Notes: generated by a model from the sequence alone, not told the origin. Positions 25,032 through 35,412 are shown, counted from the stretch's first letter. The stretch: 64,000 nucleotides of DNA from Methylorubrum rhodesianum (GCF_014199985.1 NZ_JACHOS010000013.1:62001-126000); one strand, 5' to 3'. A program made the numbers and translations.

Positions 25032-27209
25032 ATGGCGCAGTCTCGCGGACGCAAACCACGCAGCGAACCCACTTTCGACATTCCCGAAGGGAGCGAGCCG
25101 GGCCGCCTCGACGTGCGCCTGTCGCGCAACGACCGGTCGGCGGGTGGCCAGCGCATGTCGTCCGGACGCTCGGCATCGAAGGCGCCCGCGCGCAAGGCGT
25201 CCGGCGGCCGTGGAGGCCGGCGCCCGCCGCGGCGGCGCTCCTGGCTCGGGCGGCTGATCTATGCCGGCGTCGTGCTCGGGATCTGGGCGGTGATCGGGCT
25301 CGCCGGGCTCATCGCCTATCACGCCTCGCAGCTGCCGCCGATCGATCAGCTCGCCGTGCCGAAGCGGCCGCCCAACATCGCCATCCTCGCCAGTGACGGC
25401 AGCCTGCTCGCCAATCGCGGCGAGACGGGCGGACGCGTGGTCTCGATCAAGGAGCTGCCGCCCTACCTGCCCCGTGCCTTCGTCGCCATTGAGGACCGCC
25501 GCTTCTACGACCATTTCGGCATCGATCCGATCGGCGTCGCCCGCGCCATCGCGCAGAACCTGACCCGCCGTGGCGTGGCGCAGGGCGGCTCGACCCTGAC
25601 CCAGCAGCTCGCCAAGAACCTATTCCTGACGCCCGAGCGCTCCGCCTCGCGAAAGATCCAGGAGGCGATCCTGGCGCTGTGGCTGGAGCACAAATACACC
25701 AAGGACGAGATCCTCGAACTCTACCTCAACCGAGTCTATTTCGGCGCCGGCGCCTACGGCGTCGAGGCGGCGGCGCAGCGCTATTTCGGCAAGCCTGCCA
25801 AGAACGTGACGCTGGCGGAGGCCGCCATGCTCGGCGGCCTCGTCCAGGCGCCCTCGCGGCTCGCGCCCAACCGAAACCTGAAGGCGGCTCAGGCCCGCGC
25901 CGGCCAGGTGCTCGCGGCGATGGAGGAGCTGGGCTTTGCCAAGGGCCCGGACGTGAAGGTGGCGCTGGCGCAGCCGGCGCGGCCGGCCTCGACCCGCGGC
26001 GGCGGCTCGCAGAACTACGTCGCCGACCTTGTGATGGACGTGCTCGACGACTTCCTGCCGAAATTCGACGAGGACATCGTCGTCGCCACCACCGTGGATG
26101 CCAGCATGCAGGCCGCGGGAGAGAAGGCGCTCACCGACGAGTTGAACGCCAAGGGCACCCGCTACAACGTTGCGCAGGGCGCGCTGGTCTCGATGCGGCC
26201 GGACGGGGCGATCCGCGCCCTCGTCGGCGGGCGCGACTACGCGCAGAGCCAGTTCAACCGCGCCACCACCGCCAGGCGCCAGCCGGGCTCCGCCTTCAAG
26301 CCCTTCGTCTACCTCGCCGCCGTCGATCGCGGCCTGACTCCCGACACGGTCCGAGACGACGCGCCCGTGCGCATCGGCAACTGGGCGCCGGAGAACTACT
26401 CGCACAACTACCGCGGTCCGGTTTCCCTGCGCGAGGCGCTGGCGCTGTCGCTCAACACGGTCGCGGTGAAACTCGGGCAGGAGGTCGGTCCGAAGGCGGT
26501 GGTGCAGACCGCCCAGCGGCTTGGCATCGCCTCGCCGCTCCAGGCCAACGGCTCGATCGCGCTCGGCACCTCCGAGGTGACGCCGCTCGAACTGGTGGGA
26601 GCCTACTGCGCCTTCGCCAACGGCGGCACCGGCGTGATCCCCTACGTCATCGCCGGCATCAAGAGCGCCACCGGCAAGGTGCTCTACAAGCGCGGAGAGG
26701 GTGGCCTCGGCCGCGTCATCGATCCGAACGCCGTCGGCATGATGAACGCCATGATGCACGACGTCTTCACCATGGGCACGGCGAAGAAGGCCGATATTTC
26801 CGGCTGGGAACTCGCCGGCAAGACCGGCACCAGCCAGGAGTTCCGCGACGCATGGTTCGTCGGCTACTCGGCCACGCTGGTGACGGGGGTCTGGCTCGGC
26901 AACGACGACGGCGAGCCGACGAAGCGCGCCTCGGGCGGTAGCCTGCCGGTCGACATCTGGAAGGCCTACATGACCACGGCGCTCAAGGGCGAGAAGCCCG
27001 TGGGCCTGCCGGGCCTGAACCGTTGGCGGGCGCCGCGGCCCGAGGCGCAGCCGGAGCGCGATTCCGGCCCCGGCGGCCTGATCGGCGCGCTGCTCGGCGA
27101 ACCGGAGCAGACCGCCTCCGCCCTCCCCCCCCGCCCCGTGGGCCGGGAGCGGGGGCCGAGCCGGGACGACCGCAACTTCCTCGAGAAACTGTTCGGGGTC
27201 GGCGAATAG
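25032..27209 (+). CDS. class A penicillin-binding protein (PBP1A family)
   Basis: A 725-residue bifunctional peptidoglycan synthase. A basic, disordered cytoplasmic N-terminus (about 1-70) is followed by one membrane helix (about 74-98). The GT51 glycosyltransferase domain (about 130-310) has catalytic Glu154 in EDRRFYDHFGID and the GGSTLTQQLAKNL motif. The transpeptidase domain (about 350-650) has Ser420 in SAFKP, the SLN motif in ALSLNTVAVK and KTGT at 597-600. The last 60 residues are Pro/Arg-rich. ATG 25032 is chosen with a GGA site; upstream codons back to 24873 do not look conserved. Monocistronic, preceded by an inverted repeat. Confidence 0.94.
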   Translation: MAQSRGRKPRSEPTFDIPEGSEPGRLDVRLSRNDRSAGGQRMSSGRSASKAPARKASGGRGGRRPPRRRSWLGRLIYAGVVLGIWAVIGLAGLIAYHASQLPPIDQLAVPKRPPNIAILASDGSLLANRGETGGRVVSIKELPPYLPRAFVAIEDRRFYDHFGIDPIGVARAIAQNLTRRGVAQGGSTLTQQLAKNLFLTPERSASRKIQEAILALWLEHKYTKDEILELYLNRVYFGAGAYGVEAAAQRYFGKPAKNVTLAEAAMLGGLVQAPSRLAPNRNLKAAQARAGQVLAAMEELGFAKGPDVKVALAQPARPASTRGGGSQNYVADLVMDVLDDFLPKFDEDIVVATTVDASMQAAGEKALTDELNAKGTRYNVAQGALVSMRPDGAIRALVGGRDYAQSQFNRATTARRQPGSAFKPFVYLAAVDRGLTPDTVRDDAPVRIGNWAPENYSHNYRGPVSLREALALSLNTVAVKLGQEVGPKAVVQTAQRLGIASPLQANGSIALGTSEVTPLELVGAYCAFANGGTGVIPYVIAGIKSATGKVLYKRGEGGLGRVIDPNAVGMMNAMMHDVFTMGTAKKADISGWELAGKTGTSQEFRDAWFVGYSATLVTGVWLGNDDGEPTKRASGGSLPVDIWKAYMTTALKGEKPVGLPGLNRWRAPRPEAQPERDSGPGGLIGALLGEPEQTASALPPRPVGRERGPSRDDRNFLEKLFGVGE

Positions 27210-27498
27210 GCTTCGCCCTTCCGATGCGGCGGGGCGCTCAATCCCTTCCGCGCGGTCGGAGGCGAAAAAATTTATGGTCCGCCTCGAACGTGGCGTGCGG
27301 CTGTGCGCCACATTCGCGCCACGTTGCAGGCATGAGCCTTCGACGGCCTGAAGTGGATCGGAAGTTTTCCCGAACCTCCTGATCGGCGACGGAAGGAGCC
27401 CCCGTGTCGACCCGCCTGCCTGACCGTTGCACGCCTGCCCTCAGGGCCGCCGTGCACGGGCCGGGTACTTCCTCCGACGGCTGCCGGAGCCCGAACTG

Positions 27499-28566
27499 AT
27501 GCTGCCGCACCATCGCTGGTTCTGGCTCCTCATCCTTCTCGCCTCGGGCGGGGCGGGGTTGCTCTACAACGTCATCTTCGCTGGCGGCGCGTCGCCCCTG
27601 GCAGGCTTCACCTACGGCCTCTGCGTCGGCATCTCGGCGCTGGCCTTCGACCGGGGCGTTCTGCTCGCCGGCGTCCAGTCGCGCATCCGCCGCCTGCCGG
27701 CCGGATTGTACGTCGTGGCGGCGGAGCTCTCCTACGTGGCGATGATCGTCGTCGGCAACGCGCTCGGCGGCTTCGTCGTCTGGCTGCTCGGTCTGACCGG
27801 CGACAGCCTGGAGGAGGCGGTGCGCACCACGCCACGGGTGCTGGCCTACGCGCTCGCTGTCTCGGCGCTCCTCGTTTTCGTGATCCGCATGCGCGACCTG
27901 ATCGGCGGAGAGGTCTTCATCAACTTTCTCGTCGGGCGCTATCACCGCCCGGTGGAGGAGGAGCGCATTTTCCTGTTCCTCGACGTCGTCGGATCCACCG
28001 CCTTCGCCGAGACTCACGGCGACCTGCGGGCACAGGAGTATCTCAGCGCCGTCTTCGCCACCCTCGCGGAGCCCGTGCGCCGGTTCTACGGCTCGACCGA
28101 CGACTATATCGGCGACCTCGCCATGATCACCTGGCCGATGGAGCGCGGCCTGAAGGACGCGCGCTGCGTCGAATGCCTGTTTGCCGTGCGCGAGCGGATT
28201 GAAGCGGAGGCGGAAGCGTGGGAGGCGCGGTTCGGCACCGTTCCGCGGCTGCGGGCCGGCCTGCATGGCGGCCGGGTGATCACCGCCGAAGTCGGCGTGG
28301 ACCGGCACAAGATCGCCTATTTCGGCGATGCGGTGAACGTGGTGGCCCGCGTTGAGGCCCTGTGCCGCCCCCTCGGCGTCGATACCCTGATCTCCGAGGA
28401 TCTGTTGAAGCGGCTGCCGCGCTTGCCCGAAGGGGTCGTCGTCAGGCCACTCGGCACGCATTCCTTGCGCGGGCGCGGCCAGCCGCTCTCCGTAGCGACG
28501 CTGGAACGCGAGGGCGCGGCGCCGCTCGCGAGGGGGAGCGCGCCGCGCGTTGCCGCCGCGCCCTAG
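27499..28566 (+). CDS. membrane-bound class III nucleotidyl cyclase
   Basis: A 355-residue protein with four or more N-terminal membrane helices (about residues 5-125) and a C-terminal class III adenylate/guanylate cyclase domain (about 150-330). The two metal-binding aspartates are present at residue 162 (FLFLDVVGST) and 206 (YIGDLAMI), and the transition-state Asn/Arg pair is kept in GDAVNVVARVE. The lysine normally four residues before the second aspartate (KxxGD) is replaced by Asp202, so purine selection may be changed. ATG 27499 gives a complete first helix; the frame continues upstream to a TTG at 27427. No partner gene. Confidence 0.87.
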   Translation: MLPHHRWFWLLILLASGGAGLLYNVIFAGGASPLAGFTYGLCVGISALAFDRGVLLAGVQSRIRRLPAGLYVVAAELSYVAMIVVGNALGGFVVWLLGLTGDSLEEAVRTTPRVLAYALAVSALLVFVIRMRDLIGGEVFINFLVGRYHRPVEEERIFLFLDVVGSTAFAETHGDLRAQEYLSAVFATLAEPVRRFYGSTDDYIGDLAMITWPMERGLKDARCVECLFAVRERIEAEAEAWEARFGTVPRLRAGLHGGRVITAEVGVDRHKIAYFGDAVNVVARVEALCRPLGVDTLISEDLLKRLPRLPEGVVVRPLGTHSLRGRGQPLSVATLEREGAAPLARGSAPRVAAAP

Positions 28567-28585
28567 GCACGGGAGCGCCGGCCGG

Positions 28586-28984
28586 TCAGCCCACGCGCAG
28601 GAGCAGCAGGAGCGCGACGATCGCCATGACGGCGATCGTCGCGAGGATTCCGCCGCCGCGGCAGGCGAACTGGCGCGGCGAGTTCTCCGGTGCGAACATT
28701 CCGATCGGGTGCAGGATGCGCGCGATCACGAGCACGATCAGCAGGCCCTGGATCCACCCCTGGGAGCCGCCGCCCGCCTCGTAGAGCGCGATCAGCAGCA
28801 GGGTCATCGGCACGTATTCCTGGAAGTTGCCGTGCGAGCGGATGCGGCGCTGGAGGCCATCCTGGCCGCCGTCGCCGAACAGGACGTTGCCGCTGACGCG
28901 ACCGCCGATCACCCAACCGGACAGGCCGGCATAGATCAGCCCCAGGATCGCGCCGTAGAAGGCCGTGGTGGTTGGAAAGATCAC
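28586..28984 (-). CDS. MAPEG-family membrane protein
   Basis: A 132-residue protein with four membrane helices (about residues 5-30, 52-75, 80-97 and 108-130). The polar loop between helices 1 and 2 has the MAPEG-type pattern GLQRRIRSHGNFQEYVPMTLLLIALYE, with the conserved Arg/His/Asn/Glu set that binds glutathione in family enzymes. The length and topology are those of bacterial MAPEG proteins (YecN-like). GTG 28984 is chosen with a GAGG site 12 bases upstream; the frame is open to 29203 but without conserved sequence. Enzymatic activity unknown. Confidence 0.82.
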   Translation of the reverse strand: MIFPTTTAFYGAILGLIYAGLSGWVIGGRVSGNVLFGDGGQDGLQRRIRSHGNFQEYVPMTLLLIALYEAGGGSQGWIQGLLIVLVIARILHPIGMFAPENSPRQFACRGGGILATIAVMAIVALLLLLRVG

Positions 28985-29167
28985 AGCGCTGAACCTCGGA
29001 TCGAAGGGCTCCCGCCGGGTGGCGGATGTCGTTGGCGCTTCGCAAAATAGGATTATGCGCGGCGTGTTCCGCCCGTACCCGCGATCACGAAGGCGTATTC
29101 CGTCCGATACGGGCGCGGATCGGCCACCGAGATCCGCCGCCGGCCGGCGCGCCGTCGAGTGACAGTC

Positions 29168-29224
29168 GGCACTCTGCCGAAAGGCGTTGACGGCCTCCGG
29201 CAAGGATCGATGCGCTAGAGTGCC
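29168..29224. promoter_or_regulatory. separated 8-bp inverted repeat upstream of the ParA-like gene
   Basis: GGCACTCT at 29168-29175 and AGAGTGCC at 29217-29224, 49 bases between arm starts. They flank a TTGACG (29188-29193) and lie 60 bases before the ParA-like ATG. This could be a paired operator site for autoregulation. Confidence 0.4.
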
Positions 29225-29283
29225 GTCGAACGGCCCGGCTTGCGCGCGGGGCGGGGCCGGATGCCGGGACCGTTTCAGAGGGG

Positions 29284-30189
29284 ATGTCGGTGGGCGGAAA
29301 GCTGATCGCGGTGGCGAACATGAAGGGCGGGGTCGGCAAGACCACCACCGTCGTCATGCTTGCCGAGGCGCTGGCTGCCGGCGGGGCGCGGGTGCTCGTG
29401 GTCGATCTCGATCCGCAGGCGAGCGTGTCGGTCTGCCTCGCGGGCGACCAGCTGCTCGGTGAGATGATCGTCCGCGGCCGCACCCTGGAAGCCTATCTCG
29501 CCCTCAAGCTCATCACCCGCCTCAAGCCGGACCTCTCCGCCCGGATCCAGCCCGGCGTCAGCCTGACCGTCCACAAGAACCGGCCGTTGTCACTCGCGTT
29601 GCTCCCGTCTGGTCCGCATCTGCGCCTCGTCGAGCGCGAGATCCTCTACGAGCTGACCGAGCGCAAATTCTCGATGCACGCCATCGACGAGAAGCTGTGG
29701 TCGATCTTCCAGGAGGATTTCGTGCCGCTGGCCGAGCGGTACGACTACATCTTCTTCGATTGCGCGCCCGGCATCTCACCGATGACGGAAGTGGCGGTGC
29801 GGGCCGCCGACCTCGTGCTCGTGACCTCGATCCCCGATTTTCTCTCAACCTACGGTCTCAATGCCTTCGTCGAGTCGATCTGGCGGCGCCCCGCCCGACA
29901 GGGCAGCCACATCGTCCCGAGGAGCGCACCGCACGTACTGGTCACCCGCTTCCAGGCCCAGGTGCGACAGCATCAGCGGACCTTGGCCAGGCTTCAGGCC
30001 GAGGCGAGGTCCGACGACGCCGGCTTCCATCTGCTCGAAACCCGCATCCCTCAGGCGGCGGCGCTTGCCGAAGCACTGGTTCCCGTCGATGGCGCGCCGC
30101 CGACCTTCTCCGCCAAGTACGGCGCCCATGTTCCCAACGTGCTGATTCCGCTCGTCGCGGAAGTGAAGGAAGTCCTCCATGGCTCTTGA
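29284..30189 (+). CDS. ParA/MinD-superfamily ATPase
   Basis: A 301-residue deviant Walker A ATPase. KGGVGKTT is at residues 14-21 with the signature lysine at 14, followed by VLVVDLDPQAS (switch I/Walker A') and YDYIFFDCAPG (Walker B). The middle insert (about residues 70-135, including LALKLITRLKPDLSARIQPGVSLTVHKNRPLSLALLPSG) is of the size seen in chromosomal and orphan ParA proteins. No ParB-like gene or parS repeat is present, so it is not the chromosomal parAB pair. Its last 11 bases overlap the start of the next gene, indicating a working pair. Cargo unknown. Confidence 0.88.
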   Translation: MSVGGKLIAVANMKGGVGKTTTVVMLAEALAAGGARVLVVDLDPQASVSVCLAGDQLLGEMIVRGRTLEAYLALKLITRLKPDLSARIQPGVSLTVHKNRPLSLALLPSGPHLRLVEREILYELTERKFSMHAIDEKLWSIFQEDFVPLAERYDYIFFDCAPGISPMTEVAVRAADLVLVTSIPDFLSTYGLNAFVESIWRRPARQGSHIVPRSAPHVLVTRFQAQVRQHQRTLARLQAEARSDDAGFHLLETRIPQAAALAEALVPVDGAPPTFSAKYGAHVPNVLIPLVAEVKEVLHGS

Positions 30190-30712
30190 CGTCGATGGCT
30201 ACGCCGTCCTGCAGGCGATGGCCTCCGCGCCGGAAGCGTTTCCCGACATCCGTACCGAAGTCCCCAAGGTCGCCCGCATCCTCGTCGTCAAGCAGCTCAA
30301 GGCGCGGACCTTGCGCGTGGCGTCGCTGCGCATGATCCGCGAGATCCTGGGCAGCGAGAGCTTCGCCCTGATCGCCGACGGCATGTCGGAGGCGGAGGTG
30401 AAGGGCCTCGTGACCCGCCTCGACCCGCACCACCCCTCGCTGAAGACCGCGACACCGGGTTGGCATCGCCACCGCCTCGCCGCCCTCGCCGCCGGGGACG
30501 CGCCGTTCCGCAAGGGCGAGACCCGGGCCGAGGACGCGGCGACGACGGCCCGTCGCGTCGAGCCGCCGCCGGAGCGCGCACTCGCCAGCCGTCCCTTCGC
30601 CGCGGTGTGGGACGGCAAGGACCACGACGCGCCGGCCGCGAAAGAGGGCCGCGAGAAGAAGGGCAAGGACAAGGATCAGAAGGAGCGGAAGGGCAAGAAG
30701 AAGAAGGGCTGA
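30179..30712 (+). CDS. unknown protein coupled to the ParA-like ATPase, lysine-rich tail
   Basis: A 177-residue soluble protein not assigned to a family. The first 105 residues are predicted helical, with a conserved-looking core (ILVVKQLKARTLRVASLRMIREILG, FALIADGMSEAEVKGLVTRLDPHHP). The rest is disordered and ends in a strongly basic stretch (about residues 155-177, mostly Lys with Asp/Glu). The ATG overlaps the upstream ParA-like gene by 11 bases. By position it may be the partner that loads or stimulates the ATPase, with the Lys tail contacting DNA or polyphosphate. This is inference only. Confidence 0.7.
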   Translation: MALDVDGYAVLQAMASAPEAFPDIRTEVPKVARILVVKQLKARTLRVASLRMIREILGSESFALIADGMSEAEVKGLVTRLDPHHPSLKTATPGWHRHRLAALAAGDAPFRKGETRAEDAATTARRVEPPPERALASRPFAAVWDGKDHDAPAAKEGREKKGKDKDQKERKGKKKKG

Positions 30713-30785
30713 ATGCCCCTCACGAAGGGGCCGTCCCGAACGACGGGCGCCACTTCATTCGATGAGACGGGGCGGAAGCGACGGA

Positions 30786-31028
30786 TCAAGCCTCGTCGGG
30801 GAACAGAATCGCGTAGCGGGCTTCGAGAGCGGCGAGCCGGCCCTGCCCTTCCAGCACGGCGACCCGGTGCTGGCGGGTCACGCCGAGGAGGCCGTCAGCC
30901 ATCTCCCCTTCACCGCAGAGCCGGGCCCGATCGGCGATCTGCGAGAGCTGATCGGCCATCAGGCCGTCGATCCGTATTCCATCCGCCAGCGCCTGCATCA
31001 GGCTCAGCATCTCCTCGCGGATATGCAT
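30786..31028 (-). CDS. small helical hypothetical protein
   Basis: An 80-residue, mostly helical soluble protein from ATG 31028 (REEMLSLMQALADGIRIDG...LEARYAILFPDEA) with no recognised domain. The frame is open to 31211, adding a Ser/Thr/Pro-rich part, but the DNA around 31140-31200 is less GC-rich and looks like promoter sequence, so the short form is preferred. No strong ribosome binding site was seen for any of the candidate starts (31028, 31064, 31211). Convergent with the ParA-linked gene. Existence is moderately supported by codon use. Confidence 0.5.
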   Translation of the reverse strand: MHIREEMLSLMQALADGIRIDGLMADQLSQIADRARLCGEGEMADGLLGVTRQHRVAVLEGQGRLAALEARYAILFPDEA

Positions 31029-31231
31029 GTGCGGCGTCGAGGAGGCGGGAGTTCGGTCCGTCACGGTGCTCGCGGAAGTCGGGCCGACAACATCGGAGGG
31101 CGGCTGGGACGAAGCTGCCGGGACCCGGTGCCCGCGGCCACTGCATAGGATATTTTCCGCGCGCTTTTCCCGCTGTGAGATCTGCAGCACTCTGGTGCTC
31201 GCCCGCAGCATCCAGGATCACCAATGAGAAA

Positions 31232-31253
31232 GGGGCCGCCTCGCGGCGACCCC
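31232..31253 (-). terminator. intrinsic terminator of groES-groEL
   Basis: On the minus strand GGGGTCGCC and GGCGGCCCC flank a GCGA tetraloop, followed by TTTCTC. It lies 30 bases after the groEL stop. Confidence 0.8.
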
Positions 31254-31282
31254 TCCTCTCGTCCTTGGCTGAGTGCGTGGAC

Positions 31283-32923
<1,641 letters not shown>

Positions 32924-33007
32924 GTGAGTACCTGCCTCAGATGAGAGTGTCGGAAAGCCCTGAAGCCAGCGGGAGCGGCCTCCAAGGGCGGTGAAGCGGG
33001 CGCAGCC

Positions 33008-33298
33008 TTAGGCGGCGACGACGCCCATGATGTCGGATTCCTTCATGATCAGGAGATCCTGGCCGTCGATCTTGACCTCGGTGCCGGACCACTTGCCGAA
33101 CAGCACGCGGTCACCGACCTTGACGTCGAGGGCGTTGACGCGGCCCTGCTCGTCGCGGGCGCCGGGGCCGACGGCGACGATCTCGCCCTCTTGCGGCTTC
33201 TCCTTGGCGGTATCCGGGATGATGATGCCGCCCTTCGTCTTCTCTTCGCTCTCGATGCGACGGACGACGACGCGGTCGTGCAGCGGACGGAACTTCAT
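33008..33298 (-). CDS. groES: co-chaperonin GroES (Hsp10)
   Basis: A 96-residue co-chaperonin. It begins KFRPLHDRVVVRR, has the mobile loop EEKTKGGIIIPDTAKEKPQEG that docks on GroEL, and ends KESDIMGVV. ATG 33298 follows an AGGG site; the frame is open to 33361 but that region is the operon leader. First gene of groES-groEL, 71 bases downstream of the CIRCE operator. Normal family size. Confidence 0.98.
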   Translation of the reverse strand: MKFRPLHDRVVVRRIESEEKTKGGIIIPDTAKEKPQEGEIVAVGPGARDEQGRVNALDVKVGDRVLFGKWSGTEVKIDGQDLLIMKESDIMGVVAA

Positions 33299-33368
33299 GA
33301 GCTGCCCTCTTGCTTCGAAATGGCGGTTGGTCTTCATGCGGCCGGGACGACCGCGCTCCACCTGCTTG

Positions 33369-33395
33369 TTAGCACTCTAAACCGGTGAGTGCTAA
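33369..33395 (-). promoter_or_regulatory. CIRCE operator (HrcA binding site)
   Basis: TTAGCACTC-N9-GAGTGCTAA, a perfect match to the CIRCE consensus, in the groES leader. HrcA bound here represses the groESL operon until heat shock. Confidence 0.97.
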
Positions 33396-33405
33396 CGACG
33401 GCCGC

Positions 33406-33434
33406 GAGATAGGCGCGGGCCGTTTTCGAGTCAA
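33406..33434 (-). promoter_or_regulatory. groES-groEL promoter
   Basis: On the minus strand TTGACT (33434-33429), a 17-base spacer and TATCTC (33411-33406). The predicted transcription start falls just at the edge of the CIRCE element. The extended CTTGACT...CCTATCT resembles both housekeeping and RpoH-type alphaproteobacterial promoters. Confidence 0.7.
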
Positions 33435-33512
33435 GGCGCAGCTTCTTTCCCCCTGCGGCGTTTCTGCACGAATTTTTCCGCGCCTCTCGCGCGACAGGGA
33501 CGATCTCTCCCC

Positions 33513-34517
33513 ATGATGAGCCTGCACGGGGCAAACGGCGCGGTCGAGCACGGCGGCGGAGCGGACGGCGCAAGCCTGCCCGATCACGCGGTGTGGATCG
33601 ACCTGAACGATCCGACAGCGGAAGAGGCGGCGCAGGTCGAGCGGAAGACCGGCATCCGCATCCCGTCGCGCGCGGCGTTGAGCGAGGTCGAATCGTCGAG
33701 CCGCCTGCGGCGCAACCGCGACGGACTCTCGCTCTCGACGCCGATGGTGACCTTCGATCGCTCGGATTTCAGCCTGAAGCCGCTGGGCTTCCTGCTGACC
33801 GCCGATCACCTCGTCACCGTGCGCTTCCACGAGATGCGGGCGTTCGCGGCGGTGCGCAAACGTGTGGATGACGGGGACGGCGACGGCAGCACCAGCACGC
33901 GCATGTTCCTGCTCGTCGTCGAGGAACTCGTCGACAATCTCGCCGACCTGCTGGAGGAAATGTCGGGCGACCTCGACAGTCTCTCCACCCGCATCTTCGA
34001 CTTCGATGCCGGTGCGCGCCCGGGAGCGCGGAAGGGCGACACCACGGCTCCCAAGCGCCGGGACCTGGCGTTGCGCCGCCTGCTTCGCTCGGTCGGGCGC
34101 CACGGCAAGTCGCTGGCCAAGGTCCGCGCCAGCTTGCTCGGGCTCGGGCGGATCATCGCCTTCGCGAAGAGCGAGTGCCAGCAGGGGCTCGGCGAGGGCG
34201 ACCTGCCCCGTTTCGACACCCTGGCGGGCGACATCGCCTCGATCGACGAGTTCGAGACACGGCTCTCCGAGACCGTCCAGTTCCTGCTCGACGCCACCCT
34301 CGGGCTCATCAACATCGAGCAGAACAACGCATTCCGCATCCTGACCGTCGTGTCGGTGGTCGGCGTTCCGCCCACTCTGGTCGCCTCGATTTACGGCATG
34401 AACTTCAAGCACATGCCCGAACTCGATTGGGCTTACGGCTATCCCTATGGTCTCGCCCTGATCGTGATCTCCGCGATCGCGCCGCTGCTGTACTTCCGCA
34501 AGCGGGGCTGGCTCTGA
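33513..34517 (+). CDS. corA: CorA-family magnesium/divalent cation transporter
   Basis: A 334-residue transporter. A large cytoplasmic N-terminal alpha/beta domain (about 1-270) is followed by two C-terminal membrane helices with the signature YGMNF between them (helix 1 about 276-296, then FKHMPELDWAYGYP, helix 2 about 310-328). It ends with the basic FRKRGW. It imports Mg2+ (or Co2+/Ni2+) as a pentamer. The start may be either of two consecutive ATGs (33513/33516). Divergent from groES across the CIRCE region. Substrate ion not readable from sequence. Confidence 0.92.
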   Translation: MMSLHGANGAVEHGGGADGASLPDHAVWIDLNDPTAEEAAQVERKTGIRIPSRAALSEVESSSRLRRNRDGLSLSTPMVTFDRSDFSLKPLGFLLTADHLVTVRFHEMRAFAAVRKRVDDGDGDGSTSTRMFLLVVEELVDNLADLLEEMSGDLDSLSTRIFDFDAGARPGARKGDTTAPKRRDLALRRLLRSVGRHGKSLAKVRASLLGLGRIIAFAKSECQQGLGEGDLPRFDTLAGDIASIDEFETRLSETVQFLLDATLGLINIEQNNAFRILTVVSVVGVPPTLVASIYGMNFKHMPELDWAYGYPYGLALIVISAIAPLLYFRKRGWL

Positions 34518-34559
34518 CGCGGCTTCGCGGGACGCCCGCGTCTCGCGGCTTCATCCGCC

Positions 34560-35201
34560 TCAATGGCCGAGGCCGGGGAAAAGATTGCGCAGGCTCGTCA
34601 CGATCATCTCCATCGCGACGGCGGCGAGGATCATGCCCATCAGCCGGCGCGTGATCGCGGTCGCCGTCGCCGACAGATGGCGGCCCAGCCAGGGAGCGGC
34701 GAGCAGCGCGGCCGTGAGGAGGACGAGAAAGGCGCCGACGCCGACCGCGACGTCCAGCCACTTGCCCTGGCTCTCGGCGGTGTGGCCGAACACGATGAGC
34801 GTGGCGATCGTGCCCGGACCGACGAGCAGAGGGATCGTCAGCGGGTAGATGGCGACGCTCTCCACATCGATCACGTCCTGCTTCCCCCCGGGATTGCGTC
34901 CATGCGCTCGGCTCGACGAGCCCTGCAGCATGGAGAGCGCGATCGTCAGGACGATCAGGCCACCCGCCAGGCGGAAGTCGTCGACGCTGAGCCCGAAGGC
35001 ATCGAGGACGGCCTGTCCGCCGACCAGTGAGACGAGGCACCCGATGGTGGTCCCGAGGGCGGCTGTGCCGGCCACCCGCCGCCGCACCGCATCGGAGGCG
35101 CCCTCGGTCAGGGAGAGGAACACCGGCACGTTCGCGATCGGGTTCATGATGGCGAAGAGGGCGGCGAACACCTTCGTGACGAAGGGCAGATCCACAGACA
35201 T
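34560..35201 (-). CDS. MarC-family integral membrane protein
   Basis: A 213-residue protein with six membrane helices. It has the two inverted family motifs: FAIMNPIANVPVFLSLTEG near residue 18 and VAIYPLTIPLLVGPGTIATLIVF near residue 117. MarC proteins are abundant and of unknown function; the old link to multiple antibiotic resistance is not supported. Convergent with corA and divergent from the flippase gene. Typical length. Confidence 0.92.
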   Translation of the reverse strand: MSVDLPFVTKVFAALFAIMNPIANVPVFLSLTEGASDAVRRRVAGTAALGTTIGCLVSLVGGQAVLDAFGLSVDDFRLAGGLIVLTIALSMLQGSSSRAHGRNPGGKQDVIDVESVAIYPLTIPLLVGPGTIATLIVFGHTAESQGKWLDVAVGVGAFLVLLTAALLAAPWLGRHLSATATAITRRLMGMILAAVAMEMIVTSLRNLFPGLGH

Positions 35202-35412
35202 CGCGAGCCTCGGTGTCGAGAGCCCCGCTCATAGCACGGCTCGGGCCTCGGCCGGGCTCCGTCGCGCCGGCATCGACCGGTCGTGAAGGCTCCGGCTGCC
35301 GGACGCGTCTGGGCCTCGCTGAGGCGACCGCCCCACAATTCAGGCTTTGTTGGCGGCTAGCTGCGAATCTCGCCGGCAGATCTCAGGCCGAGCGAGCAGC
35401 GCACCCCGTCCC

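Noticed and set aside
29284..30712. Chromosomal parAB partition locus
   Set aside because: The second protein has no ParB nuclease or helix-turn-helix motifs and no parS sites (TGTTTCACGTGAAACA type) were seen.
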